From Uloborus plumipes (taxonomy: Eukaryota > Arthropoda > Arachnida > Araneae > Uloboridae), in contig JAXGGA010005798.1 of assembly GCA_038373865.1 (NCBI GenBank), positions 1 through 64,000 on the forward strand: a stretch of DNA of 64,000 nt, in the 5' to 3' direction. This document shows, piece after piece, positions 9,916-23,970 of the stretch (position 1 is the stretch's first letter; every line of letters begins with the position of its first letter). Below the pieces are notes generated by a model. It was not told where the DNA came from. It ran no database searches and saw only the letters and a program-made list of their open reading frames with translations. The position numbers and the translations under genes are program-made.

Positions 9916-10338
9916 CACTAAAAAATGAATGTTGTTTTTAAAGTATAATACATGTTGTTTTTAAAATATAATTTTATAGAATTAAACTGTAAAAATTGCT
10001 AATTTTACAGCAATAAACTGTAAAATTTCTACTTTTACAGTACTAAACTGTAAAATTGTTAATTTTACAGTAATAAACTGCAAAATTGCTAATTTTACAG
10101 TTTATTACTGTGCATTTTACAGTTTTAAACTGGAACCTCTGCTGCCAGTATTATACTGTTGTTTTTACAGTATAATACAGCTAAATTTTACGGCAATAAA
10201 CTGAAAATTTCTAACTTTACAGTAAGAAACTGTAAAATTGCTAGTTTTACAGTTTATTACTGTGCATTTTACAGTTTTAAATTGGAACCTCGGCTGCCAG
10301 TATTATACTGTAAAAACAACAGTTCATTTTTTGCAGTG
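9916..10338. mobile_element. 'TTTTACAGT' MITE, copy 4
   Basis: 423 bp between TA dinucleotides, ending CAACAGTTCATTTTTTGCAG then TG. It contains the family words 'GGAACCTCTGCTGCCAGTAT' and 'GGAACCTCGGCTGCCAGTAT' in its two halves, which suggests the element is an internal duplication of a smaller unit. Confidence 0.75.
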
Positions 10339-10772
10339 TATCCAATTTATAAAGACATTTTTTAATGATGCTTATATTATGCAGTTTTTTTACATTTAAA
10401 CGCAAGGATTTGATAATAGAGTAACAAATATTTTTATGGAGTCAAAAATCATCAAAAATGCTAATTTAAAAGTGGTTTTGAATAAAATATTAAATATGTA
10501 CCTTTATTTAAACTTAGGGAGAAAAGGACGAGTTAAAGTATGTTAAACATGTTATTCTAGCATGTATAAAAGTTTTTTAGCTCTATCTTTCAACATTACA
10601 TAGATACATACATTCCTTTTTATATATAAAGATTTGACAGCATTATGTTCAGCTTTCATAAAAACTATTGAAGTGTACATTACATTCATATAATACACAT
10701 AATACAGACGTTAGGTTGTCAAATAGTAACTTATTTTGCTTTTATATAAGAAGCTGCAGTCCTGATCTCTCA
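10339..10772. other. AT-rich spacer, nothing recognised
   Basis: No coding, RNA or repeat feature recognised. Confidence 0.4.
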
Positions 10773-11096
10773 GGGCCGTGGTAGTTCGATCGGTAAGGCG
10801 TCGGACTCGTGACCGGAGGGACCCGGGTTCGATCCCAGCCGATCAAAGATCCACCGTCTTGATTAATGGTGGCTGGAGGACGTTAAAAATGTCGTGGTCA
10901 CAAAGTCCTCCAAGTGAAACGATACCTCTGGGGGTGCTGGTCCAAGGGTTTGCTCGACCCTTGGTTCTGGTTCAAAAAGAACAGAGTGCTCTTCAGGGCC
11001 CTATCCCGGTTAAACCACGAGTTGTGGTAGGTACGGGGGACCCTGGAGTGTATGAAGTACTGATCTCTCACAAAATCCCCTTTTTTTTTTTTTTTT
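10773..11096 (+). mobile_element. tRNA-derived SINE, plus strand
   Basis: The head is tRNA-like: a TGGTAGTTCGATCGGTAAGG A-box region, an anticodon-loop-like CTCGTGA, and a GGGTTCGATCCC B box at about 10833. About 210 bp of GC-richer body follow, then a T17 tract. An 11-bp direct repeat CTGATCTCTCA stands at 10762-10772 and again at 11060-11070. It could be the target duplication, in which case the SINE ends at 11059 and the T-tract is flanking. Internal polymerase III promoters are expected from the A and B boxes. Confidence 0.75.
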
Positions 11097-11880
11097 GCAA
11101 GAAAATTAATAACTGTAGAACAATAACTTATAGGTAGGATGAATAATTTAATGTCAACAATGTTTGCAAAAATAGAAAAGATTTATAAATAAAGCGTGCA
11201 GCATTTTTAAGCGCCACGTTCCTTACTTAGATGTTTTTCTTTTTCTTATCTTCTCATTTATTTTTATCTTCATTTTCGTTTTCTCAGTAGAGCACCATAA
11301 TCGTCAGTTCTCTGCAAAAAAGTAAATAAAATTAAATAAACTACAAACTGACTTAACATTGGCTATTCTTTTTTAATTCGCTTTTTTCCCTTTAATTAAA
11401 CTTTTTAAAGATACAAGAATTTTCTTCAGCTCAAGTGACTTCGTACGGCATGCACGAAATTTACTGAATCTCTGAAACGTATTTCTCATTATATAGTCTC
11501 CCAATCAACGAATGTGGTTTGTTGACTTCATTTAAAATCTACCCACTTGCTCCTCATGAGTAAAAACAAAAAAAAAAAAAAAGCTAGAGTATACTGCGTA
11601 TTTTATATAGTCATAGTCATTTAGATGCTATATACATTACATGTTTCTTAGCCAGATTTCTGCACTTCAGAGTCAAATTAACGTACGATCAAAAATGGTT
11701 ATTATTGCATCCATGTGTAAATCAGAAAAAAATTGCTAGTTTTATTGATTTATTTATTCATTTAATTATTTTTTAATTACTTTTAATTTTTAGTTTCCTT
11801 AGTTATGTACTTCAAAATTTAAATTTTTGGTTTAATTATTTATAACTTAAGTCACTGATTTATTCATAATCTAGTTTTTT
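11097..11880. other. AT-rich spacer, nothing recognised
   Basis: Homopolymer-rich sequence with no coding or structural feature that I can support. Confidence 0.4.
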
Positions 11881-12111
11881 AGCCTACTTTCCCGCTAAAA
11901 ATAAAAGAAAGACAAAAAGTATTAAAAGTGGCTTAATGCATCTAAAAAATATCGCCAAGTCCAAAAAATATCGCCAAGTCCGAAAAAAAAGCCAAAAAGA
12001 AATAAAAAGGTGAAATGAATATAGAAAAATTAAAAATTTGAAAGTAGGGTATTGAGATGGGGAATTTGTGTGTCGGTCGGTCTGTCTGTCCCCCCCCCCC
12101 CTAATAAATTT

Positions 12112-12665
12112 TGAATGAACATTCCGATTTGGACAAACTTTTTTTTGTTGGAAAGATCTCGGCGAGTACAGCTCATTCCTATATTTGATTTTTCGATTTG
12201 AACAATTTTTGGTTCAACGTTGAACCGTTTAAACAACCTGTCCCGCAACGCTAACTTATGAGTGAACAGTCCGATTTGAACAAACTTTTTTTTGTTCGAA
12301 AGATCTTATCAAGGATACTTCATTCGCGTATTTACATTTTCGATTTGAACAATTTTTCGTTCAACATTCAACCGCTCAAGCAAGCTGTCACCCCTAATAA
12401 TTTTTGAATGAACAGTCCGATTTAAACAAACTTTTTTTTATTCGAAGGATCTCAGCAAGGATACTTCATTACCGTATTTACATTTTCAATTTGAACATTT
12501 TTTCGTTCAACTTTGAACCGTTCAAGCAACCTTTCCCCACTTAATAACTTTTGAGTGAACCGTCCGAATGGAATAAACTTTTTTTTGTTTGAAAGATCTC
12601 GGAGAGGCTCATTCCCATATTTCGCTTTTTGATTTGAACCATTTTTCGTTCAATATTGAACCGTT
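12112..12665. repeat. Four ~147-bp degenerate tandem units
   Basis: Each unit carries 'AACTTTTTTTTGTT', a GAAAGATCT-like word, a 'TTGAACAATTTTTCGTTCAA' palindrome (with substitutions) and 'TTGAACCGTT'. The same units occur about seven times in the inverted copy near 37-38 kb. Confidence 0.75.
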
Positions 12666-13316
12666 CAGAAAAAAAATTTAACATTAGCGCCTACGGGGAA
12701 TTTAAGTTGAATGTTGATCCTGAACTTAAAGTCAGATTTCCTTCAAACTAACTTTGTAAGAAAATGGTTTTGATAAATAATGTTTGTAAAGTACTTTTCT
12801 GAATAATCTTCTGTGAGGACTCTGATTCCGACTCCGACTCCGCAAACATGGCGGAAATGCAGGCTCAGAAAAAAAATGACTGACTGTGCAGACGATTTTT
12901 TGTTTATTTATTCATTTGTTTTATTTTATTTATTATTATTTTTTTTTTTTTTTTGGCAGACGATTTTTTTTTTGTAACAAAAATGTTTCATTCACGAGGG
13001 CATTTTATTCTTTATTTATATTTAACAACTGGCAACGGATTAAAAGTGAAATTCGAGACATTTTATTAACGGACGAGTTTTTTTTTTCTTTTTTTTTTCT
13101 TTCTTTGATAAAATGTGTTTTGATGCTCTTTGTACTTTTATTTATTTATTAATTATTTTTCTTTGAAAACGATTGAGGATTTTTTCTACAGAAGAACTGT
13201 AACAGTTACATTCTTTGAAAGGTGCGACAAAACATTATTTATTCGTTTATTTACTTTTTACGTGTCCATTTCATCTGATGAGAGGGGTATATTTTGCTCT
13301 TAGAAATCAGCTTTAA

Positions 13317-13719
13317 CCCTTTAAGCGGTTTGCCCGTACGGTGTACGTGCTACCCGAAATTGGCCTCATCTGGTTTGTCCGTACGGCGTACGGGCATCGA
13401 TATTTTCAGATTTCCTTTTCTGGTTTTCCCGAACTGTTCGGAAAATTGTAAACCTCAAAATTCACAGTAAGTGTAATTTTTGCATAATTTGTAAACCATT
13501 CATTACTGCATGCAGAATGTACTTGAAAAAAGCAAATATTTCGGGATTTTGTGACCAAAATTGTAAAATAAAAAATATTGTAAAAGCATTGAAAACGAAA
13601 AAAAAAATTTAAAAATTCTTTATATTCTTATTCTGTTAAGTATGGTACTTAACTATATGCAATAAAAAATATGCCTTTTTTGGAAGCATTTCTGGTAAAA
13701 TAATTGACCGCTTAAAGGG
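13317..13719. mobile_element. piggyBac-like MITE (403 bp) with TTAA duplication
   Basis: Terminal inverted repeats CCCTTTAAGCGGT are directly flanked by TTAA (13313-13316 and 13720-13723). Subterminal palindromic words around CCGTACGG lie at 13335 and 13380. The sister element at 36 kb has the uninterrupted site AGCTTTAAGTGC at about 36365, which proves a precise TTAA-targeted insertion. It has no ORF, so a transposase in trans must have moved it. The ends resemble those of the autonomous element at 29.8 kb (CCCTTT start, subterminal palindrome), so the two may be related. Confidence 0.85.
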
Positions 13720-13845
13720 TTAAGTGCTAAAAAGGTATGTTTGACATAATTTTCAGTCTCACGTAATCCATAGAATAATGATCAGATGCTAGAATGCCGA
13801 TGTCGATGTACGGGAAAGTAGGCTCGTTTAGTTCTTGACAGAACT

Positions 13846-16800
13846 TCTTGTTTTTATTATTTTGTTTTTCCTTTTTTTTAAATTGATTTTAATTCATATT
13901 TAAAAGCCACGGGTGAATAAAAAATTAAAAAATGAAATATTTTTTAACTGAAAGTATTTTTAAAAAATATGGCGGGTATAGGGGCAGTGCACTCCCTCGA
14001 ACCTACCTGCTGCCGGCGCCCATGATAGCAACCTTACCCCGATGTGATAACAATTTCATAAAATCCATAACCTCATTTCAATCAGTTATGTAGGGGAAAA
14101 AAAGCTCTTCTCGTCATTGTGAATATGGGTCTAAACAGGTTTCACTGTAGAATCGGCGTGAATGTACCTTTGAAAAGTAATAAGATAAATATATTTTCGC
14201 TGTGCAATGCTTCTCAAACATAGCAATGAAAAGTAATTTCTTTGTAAACCGCCTGTGAATCACTGATGTAAACAAAAACAAACGTAATGCGGAATGATAA
14301 GCAGAATAAATTTAGACACTCAAAAAAGAACTATCAACGAACGTATGAGAGAAGTCGTTAGTCTAACTAAATTTTGACTTTGAATCACTCTTAATTGAGG
14401 ACATTAGTCTACATTTTTTATTATGCTTGAACCGTTTAACATTGCATAAAAACATAACCGTTTTAAGATTGCATAAAAACAGAAAAAGTGACTGAAGTAT
14501 ATTTTTGTTTGTCGTCACACTTTTTAAGAAGAAAAGAAAAAGGAAGAACAATTTTTAAAATGAAAAATAGATTTAAAAAATCAGAAAATGTTTGCCTACC
14601 TTTAAAGAATTTTTCGGTAAATAAAAAATTGTAGCAATTTATTGTAACAATAAACAATACATATGAATAATAATAAAACCATTTTTTTTAAGTCCACGAC
14701 CCAAATGACAGCACCTCACAGTAAGATGAATCTTGTGGGCCAGAGCCCTTATAAAATTTAAATATGTTTTAATTTTGATGAAAACACCGAAAAGGAAGGA
14801 TAATCAACAGCTAATGTGCCTAATTTCTGCCAGCAAAGTGCTTCGAAAAAAAAGCAGAAAAATTTCCCTACTAGAAGTCAGTGACCTCCCTGAAAGAGTT
14901 CAGTAACCTTCCCAATAAAAGCTAGTCAACTGCAAATCAGGAATTTTCAAAAAAAAAATACATATGAGTTTTATGTAACATTTCAACACTTTTCTGCTTT
15001 ACACAGGAAGGTTGTTTCAGCAAATATAAACTAAATCAATGCAGCAATTAGTCGAACAGCTTATTTGCTTGCAGTTCGCCCGTATCCAGAGACTTAGAAC
15101 AAAGTCCATATGAACTGGCCATACTCGAGCTGAAAACGAAACACTCAATAAAAGGGTCTTTTTCTTTTTTTTTCTTTCTCCGCTTTAACCGGATTTCTCC
15201 TGTCCCATTTCAGCCAACTGCTTGGGAGTCAGCTGTACCCTGATATTAATACACGAAACAACACAAGTGCTGTCCTCAAATAATGTCACACTTTGTGAGG
15301 GGGGGGGATAGGTCTTGAAAAGGTGAGTTAGTTACATGATTAGAAAGCGGGAAACGGGAAGTGTGATATCGTCTACAGCAATACGTTTATTGAAATCAGT
15401 GTGACAAGTGACATAAGGGGGAAGGAGCGAAATGTGACACTTTGTGACTCAGGGAAGGAAAGTAATATATTTTGAAAAAAAAGTGACATCATTCATTGAC
15501 AGCCTCAAAGAAAAAACATAAAGGCTCAAGAACTTACCCTCCACCCAATAATTGCTTGCTGCGTATTTAACACATAATCCTTTCAAAACGAATTTCAGAT
15601 ACTAATTAGCTTTCACATGATGAAATATAATTTCTTCTCTATATAAAAAAATGTAATTGATCGGCTTAGTAGTTTATGAAAAGTAACACTTGACGAAATG
15701 CGTTCGTTCTGAATAACAGTCAAAATGCTACAATCGCTTATTACTTTGCATGCTATCACAATCTCGATTTTTTTGGATATCTCTTATCTCATTCATTGTC
15801 TATTTTTATCTTTCAGTAGTAAAATTGCAACTTTTTATAGTGTTTTGATAAGAAATGTTTTGAAAGTAGTAGTAAAAATTCCAAACTGAAAAATGGAAAA
15901 ACAATCAATGAATAAAACAAAGTACAGATAGCCTAGTTTGCATTCGGCTTCTACGCAGATTATTTTACCTTTACCAACTGAATAAATCATTGCATTGAAA
16001 AATCAAAAATGAGCATACTATTAGTCAACACGATGAAGTACTGATCGGTCAAACATTGTCTATTTTTAGATTGTTTGCTAAGTGATAAATGTCTTGCGTG
16101 ATTTTTCGGAAATGGTGCTTATACTAATGGGACTGATACTTAGTGTTAGCACTGAAAAAAAAGTAAACAAACCTTAAAACACAACTTTTGGGAAAAATGA
16201 TCGTGTGTGTTGATTTTTTTAATATTGGGGTGGGGGTGGGGGGTTGAAGAGCCACCATCACTGTCCTAGCTTGCTATAAATGTTCCATGTTTTTAAATTT
16301 TTCTCCCCGTTATTACCCCTTCAGAAGAATATTAATGGTTCGTATAACGCTCCCTTACTGCACAAATCAAGTTAAAGTCTGCAAAATTGTTCAAAACTGA
16401 AAAATAGGGGTGGTATCCTCCAAAATATAGGGCTCAAGGGGGGGGGCGGTGTTCATGTTTGGATTCACAGGGTGTCATTTTACACAAGAATCAGCAAGAG
16501 TGGTGTCAGAGGCATTTTGAAGGGTTTTTTTTTTTTTTCTTTTTTTTTAGACGTTCAAATAATATTGCGGACGAGAGAAAAATCATTAGTGGTGTGATAG
16601 AACTACAATTTTAAAGTTTTACTTTTTAATATTAATGAATTTTTGACACATTTTTTTGTTCTTTGTTTTTCCTTTACTAGCTTTTTAACGAAATATATTG
16701 TCAATAGTTGATTTTGCTTATTATTTATTTATATTTTGATGCAGCTTTGTATAAATCAGATAAGTCTCTAAAAACGGTTTTTGGAGTAGACTGACAGAAA

Positions 16801-17140
16801 CGTATTACACACATCACGAAGATTATGTTCAGAGTTTTATTTTTTTTAAATTTTAATAACTTTCCTTTAGTATTGATTTCAGTCTATTTTTAGACTTTTT
16901 ATTTTTTTTAATCTTTAAAAATAATTTTGCTAAAATTTCATTTTTTTATTTTGTCAAATTTGATAATCGTAACGGCATTCATTATGTAATTTATAAATAA
17001 AGCTTTTGAAATTCACTTATGGAATTTGATAGTTTCACTAAGAAAATTGGGGAAGATTCAGTATATAAGTTTTTTAAACAGCAATCTTGAGACCTCGTTT
17101 TAAATTCGCAGTAAACTTGTGTATTTTATTTCATACATAC
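13846..17140. other. 3.3 kb without a recognised gene
   Basis: AT-rich, with homopolymer runs (for example around 16230 and 16530) and a 'GTGACACTTTGTG' word repeated around 15290-15450. No coding region, tRNA or defined element seen. Confidence 0.45.
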
Positions 17141-17396
17141 TTGCTATTTTTGAATGAAATTATCACAAGAAATATCTAACTATGATTTTATAAAACAGAG
17201 GGCAGCACTATTGATTCTGATGTCGCTTAAAAGAGAAAGTTTTCCTGACTCTTCTCGTCCCGAGTTCGTTATTGATCACAGATGGCAGTGTCACAGAGAG
17301 GAGTTAATCATTTGGGAAAGGTATGGAGGTACCTGCTTCTAACGCATACACACAAACACACACACTTACATATGTATATGTATGTATATATATATA

Positions 17397-18438
<1,042 letters not shown>

Positions 18439-18439
18439 A

Positions 18440-19305
18440 GAGAGAGATGGAGGGAGGGGGAACGAGTGTGTATAAACAGTTGTCGAATCCAGAAAAAATC
18501 GACAGGTGGTCACAATACAAATTGACGATTGTTAAAACTTTATTTATTAACTTATAATAAGTAAATGCTTACGTTAAAGTAAGAAATATACAGAAAAAAA
18601 AAACAGGTACTCATAACACAGGAAATAGTCATTTGAAAGACTTAAACACCTAATTGTTACTTTCGAATACGTTTCCTTGATAATAAAATAAGAAGCGTTT
18701 CTTTGTGTAGAAATTTGCTCAGATCGCTTAGCCTCTCCTGTCCCATGGTCAATCTGCATTCTTTTCGAAGCACTCAAATCTGCGGCTTTCCGCATTGGCA
18801 GAATTAGTAGTAAAAATCAAGTCGGTTCCTTCTTAGTAAACAGGGTGAGGATGTAATAAAGTTGTGAATAACATGCAATCAATATCGTCTTTTCATTTGT
18901 TGTCTTTTCTGCGGAGGTAATGCAAATATAAGTCGTAATCTGTTAAATGGAAGAGCCATAATAATATACGTATGAGCACAGTGCTATTTTGAAATGAAAT
19001 CCGGCGGAAAATGACCCGTTCGGAGAAACGATATTGGTTGGGTGGAAAAATAATGCTGTGGACGACACGACACGGTACTTATCGTTACAGTATTACCGTC
19101 CGACATTCGCCATTGTCGTGTCGTCAAGTGGGAAAGTGCCCTAAAGCGGATGTCAAGTTCAAAAAATATAAAAATGCAACTTATAAATATGAGTACATTA
19201 TGCAAAAACATCTCTTATGATCATGGGAGCACTTATACGATTTTATTAACCAGCAACGATTATGGGAATCTTTATTTAATGTCCACTATATCAGGTAGGT
19301 AGAAA
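18440..19305. other. No gene recognised
   Basis: Mixed sequence following a short (TA)n/(GA)n tract. No recognisable coding exon or repeat element. Confidence 0.4.
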
Positions 19306-19309
19306 TTCA

Positions 19310-20300
19310 GGTATGTAGGTAGGTTTTAGACCCCCTCCCTATGGGGGTCGAGACCCGTTTTTTTTTTGCTATCCAAATTGAGTTTACTTCGGATCTTTGC
19401 CAAAAGTGGCACCGGGTCCTTTGAGTCTCCAGAATTTACATAGGGATGTTTTCGCCATTTGAGGGGTTTAATGACCCCCCCCCCCTCTTCATGGTGGGCT
19501 TCCTTATACAAATCCACTCCTTACTCCGGATCTTTGCTAAATTTGACACAGAGGTCCTTTGATGCTCTATAATTCACATAGCGGTGTTTTCGCCCACCGA
19601 AAGGACCAACCCGTTTTTCCCTTATAGAATCCACGATTTACCTCGGCTTTTTTTGTCGTATTTGACACTGAGATCTTTCAATATTCATAAATTCTCGTGG
19701 GATATGTTCCTTATACAAACGTCGAATCTTTGTCAAATCGGCATAAAGATATTTTGAAGATCAAGCATTTCTTTTGTTTTCGATCTCCTCCCTCCCTTGG
19801 AGGTTGACACCCTTTTGTTTTTGCCGTACAAATTGAGTTTACGTCGAATCTTTGCCAAAATTGAAACAGGGGTCTTTTAATGCTCTAGAATTTTCTTAGG
19901 AATGTTTTCGCCAATTTAGGGGGTTCAAATCCCAACCCCCTACTATGGGGTTTCTTTGATGCAAATCCACCGCTTAGGCTGGATATTTGCCAAATTTAGT
20001 ACAGAGGGCCTTTGATGCTCAAGAATTTATAAAAGAGTATTTTCGCCCCCCTTGGGATTTTCCCCCTTGCAAATCCACTGCTTACATTGAATTTTTGCAT
20101 CATTTGGCACTGATATCCAGGCACATATTTGGCACTGATGCTCAGAAATTCACATTGGTGGCTTCTTTCCCCCAATACGGGTTTGACGCCTTAGAGATTT
20201 TCCGTATACAAAGTCAGTCTATTTTGGATTTTTGCCAAATTTGGAGCAGGGATCCATTGACGCTAAAGAATTCCCTTTACTTATATTTTTGTCTAATTAT
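19310..20300. repeat. Degenerate ~150-bp tandem repeat, about 6-7 units
   Basis: Each unit carries variants of 'GGATCTTTGCCAAATTTG', 'GGTCCTTTGATGCTC', 'AGAATTCACATAGGGATGTT' and 'TTCGCCCCC', followed by a C-rich or G-rich run and an AAATCCACT word. Units have diverged considerably. The block ends in a T-rich run near 20300. Confidence 0.7.
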
Positions 20301-20329
20301 CTTTTTTTTTTTTTTTTTTTGAAGTAAGT

Positions 20330-21908
20330 GAAGTGGTAAATTTCAAAAAAGAATCAATTATTTTAAATGAGCGAGTCACTCTGAGACACTCACTCAAAAG
20401 AATTGGTTACCCACCACTATTCTCAATACTTAGGTAAGTATCACATTGTCTAGTTTTAAATTAGTCGATATAGAAATTAATTTTTGTAAAAATAATTTTT
20501 TAACATGGAATAAGAACAAGAAGCAAGTAGTCATATAAACCACTCAAAATATTTATTATTTAACTTTTATTTCCAGATATAAGAAATTTACAATCATAAT
20601 TTACAATAGCGAAGAGATTACAAATAAATAAGTATTTACAAAAATGGCAATCCTTCTAATGGACAGATATTACATACATCAAGTAAAATAACTATACAAT
20701 GTACACTTTAATTATTTTTAACATTCAACTAGATAATGTAAGAAAATTATCGACTCTAAACTCAGAAAAATATAACCACCTGAAGGGGGGGGGGAGATTT
20801 AAAAAGAACACTTTATTGGACATAGTTCATTATGAAACATACTTGAAATGCATAAGCTATGTCGTACTTTTTGATAACTACTTACATTCAAATTTATGCA
20901 GTCAGAGGGTTTAGGCGTATTTAAGACCTTGATCTATAAATAATATCATATCTGTAATTCATTTTCCGCGTTATATGGTAACTTAATAGTCGTGTTTCTT
21001 TAACTTTTGTTGTACAAGAAAAAAAATGTTGTCAATCTTCAAAGCTTAATTTCTGTTCCTCTTTTTATGAACTCAACTTTTAAACATCATCAATCTTAGG
21101 AGTTCTGCTTCTTGTACTGTTTTGAGCATGTATTCCTAAAAAAGCAAGGGAAACAGCCAACCAAGATACTTTGCTCTTCAATTTATCATAAAAATCAATT
21201 TCAAGGAAAACAGTGACAAAATTTGTTCACCAAAAGGGAGGGAGAGGATAAAATTAAGTACACCAAATGATTGTGGGAAAAAATGCAGCCGCAAGAATGA
21301 TACTGCATACTGTAAATAGAAATCATCACCATCAATCAAAAGAATTTTTAAAGCAGATAGTTGCGAACTATGGTTTTGTACAACTTTATTATTATTTACA
21401 TTGCATTATACGTCACTAAAGGTGCAACAAGGTTGAACGAAATATCCTAATTAAGATTATTTTATTAGCAGAGTAGAAATCACTTTCTTTTCATCACATT
21501 GTATTGTCAGATACTCGTATTTTTTATGATATCAAAAGCAAAAGTGATCAATGTCAAAAGTAGTGGTGACATCAAAATATTGAATGAAAGCTTACAATGA
21601 ACTCATCTTTATGACTTTTGACGTGGAAAAGGTCAATTTATCATTACAGAATGTCCATTAACACATGTTTTAATATTCATCATTTCATGAGAGCCAGCCT
21701 TTTTGGTTATTTTAGCACATTAGCTGTCACATCAGCCACTGATGACTGACCCTGAATTTTGCGTTCAGGCAGAGTCATAGTCATCAGGACTTGACTCTAG
21801 ACCTACTTGACTCTACTTTCCGTTCAGGCTGCGGGTTTCATCGGTGACTAAATGCATGAAATGCAATATGAACCTAAAAATGACACTGTTAGTTATTTCA
21901 GGAGCGTA
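20330..21908. other. No gene recognised
   Basis: AT-rich sequence without coding signals or defined repeats. Confidence 0.4.
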
Positions 21909-21910
21909 TA

Positions 21911-22098
21911 CTGAGAAAAGTAAACTGTTGTTTTAGCAGTATGATACTGGCAGCCGAGGTTCCAGTTTGAAACTGTAAAATGCAAATAAACTAAAATTGC
22001 TAATTTTAGCTTATTACTGCGCATGTTACAAGTTTTAAAAAGGGTATCTCTGCTGCCAGTATTATCCTGCAAAAGCAATACTTTATTTTTTTGTAGTG
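21911..22098. mobile_element. 'TTTTACAGT' MITE, short copy 5
   Basis: 188 bp between TA dinucleotides, with the family words 'GGCAGCCGAGGTTCCAGTTT' and 'GCTGCCAGTATTAT'. Internally deleted relative to copies 2-4. Confidence 0.65.
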
Positions 22099-22329
22099 TA
22101 TCATTAATGTAATAAAACATTAATGATCATAAATTTCAATGAATTTTGTTGAAAGTTCTTCAATACCCCTTTGCACTGCGCATGCGAAGAGATTTTCCAT
22201 TAATAAACACGGAATCTTACGTGTTAACCACAGATTTCAAACAAAAGAACTGTCTTCAACGTTCAAGAAAATTTCCACAAATGCATTTGACGAACTATTG
22301 CTATCGATTAGATTTACTAAGTAAATGCT

Positions 22330-22450
22330 GGCCACCTTGTCTAGTGATCAGAGTAGTCTGGAGTCAGAGCTGTCTGCTTGTGCTGGTCAGAGCAGTCCTT
22401 CTGCAGATGAAGAGGTTCTGGGTCCGAATCCCGGTAGGTCGCAATCAAGA
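22330..22450 (+). repeat. tRNA-like SINE fragment
   Basis: Contains a B-box-like GGGTCCGAATCCC and an upstream 'GCTGGTCAGAGCAGTC' with A-box character. Stem pairing is poor, so I take it as a decayed tRNA-derived repeat, not a tRNA gene. Confidence 0.4.
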
Positions 22451-23970
22451 TTTTAGTCAATCAGGTTGTCTTCTCCACATATATTTCTGATGTCGCTTTT
22501 CAGGAATATTGTTTTCACCTTAATAATGCAAGACTGATAGGGTTTCGTTGAAATACATACATCAGAAAGTTATTATAAATCTTATTATTTACTCATCTCT
22601 ACTTATTAAACGTCATATTTTTCAAGCAACTGGGATTGCATTTCAAAACGTTTTACTCCAGCTAATTTAGTTGGGACACCCTTAACCAGTAATTTTATTT
22701 TCAGCTCTTAAGGTCATTAAGTCATTACAATTTCATTGAAAATTTTATCACTTTTCCTTTAGCTTTTTTTGCGAGGAGATTTTTAGTAGCTTTCCAGCAA
22801 TAAAAATCAGATATGAAAATTAAGCTTATAATAAAAATAAGATCCGAAGAAGCAAATACATAAAAATTGAGAATCTAAACTAATCGTCCTTTCTCTAGAT
22901 TGTGTCGGGGGGGGGGGGGAGATATTAAAGAGAAAGTTTTATTGTTTCTGCTAAATATTGTACTTTAAGAAGACTTGACAGAGCGGTCATTACAAAATTT
23001 AGTTGTTTTATTTAAAGCTTGTTACTGTTTATTCATTTTTTTAAGGTTGAAAGTCGTTAAAAAAGCGCCAGAAGCTTTTAAAATTAACAAGAATTGTAAA
23101 AAAGTATTAATAACTTATGAATATTAGATTGGTTGGGGGTTCTATTGGGTTAATTTCCAATAGTTTCAGCTGGTTATTGCGCAATATCATGTTTTGTGCC
23201 CATTTAAAATAACAATAAAAAGGTCTCGCTCTGGTAAGCTCACGTGATTGCGATACCAGGATCAAATCTGCATCGCAGTGTTTGCAATGGAGCTACATCT
23301 CTACCATTGTTCCTTTTGCTCTTCTTATTCACTTACAAAAGCAGTCAGGAAACGAATAAGTAGGCAGCTGATCCAATCAACCTCAAGGGAGAAAATTTAC
23401 GCCTGATGTGCCTAATAACAATGATTAAGATTCAGTAAAGAAGAAAATGAAATTTTCTTGAAACTATGTGCCTTACTCCAAAGGAAAAAAATCATTTACT
23501 TCAAAAAATACGAACATCCAAGTAGTTACTAAAATACACATTAAACGGGGAAAGATTTGTAGTTATCTTCATATCACGTTTGGACTTCTTTGCTCAAATA
23601 AAATAGATAAAAAGAGGCAACAAGCTTTTACGCTTCAACAACACAATACCACTTCTCAAAAATGTCTACAAAGGATGAACAAAACGTCTAACAATAATTC
23701 CTAGAAGAATATAGAGCCAAGATTCTAGTCCAGTTTACAGTTTCTAAACGGAAACATTTTCTGTTAATCTGATGATAAAAACCGGAACAACCCCACAAAA
23801 GGAAAATCAAGAGGTAACATTTATCATAGATTCTCGGTATTCCTCAGAAAAGTTTAATAACTTGTTTGAAAAGTCCACATATGCTTTCATCAAGTGGCCA
23901 GGAGAGCGTATGAGTACGTCACTGTTGTGCGTCTAGTGAAGACTGAACGGAGAGTCGAATGAATAGAGGT
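22451..23970. other. Spacer downstream of Hr51; no gene recognised
   Basis: The 3' untranslated region of Hr51 should begin just below 23971, but no canonical polyadenylation hexamer was seen on the minus strand in the first 270 bp. A G13 run lies at about 22906. Confidence 0.4.

Larger units (their letters stand above)
11881..13845 (+). mobile_element. 2-kb terminal-inverted-repeat element, copy 1
   Basis: It starts AGCCTACTTTCCCG and the reverse complement CGGGAAAGTAGGCT sits at 13811-13824. Homology to the inverted copy at 36.2-38.3 kb continues to a palindrome AGTTCTTGACAGAACT at 13830-13845, so the true right end is uncertain. In order it holds 'ATATCGCCAAGTCC' repeats, four ~147-bp tandem units (12112-12665), a GACTCC-rich stretch and a long AT-rich tail. 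It carries a 403-bp TTAA element at 13317. No transposase is recognisable, so the superfamily is unknown. Confidence 0.7.

Noticed and set aside
10773..10845. tRNA-Thr (CGT-like loop) gene
   Set aside because: Part of a SINE, with a non-tRNA body directly attached and imperfect acceptor pairing.
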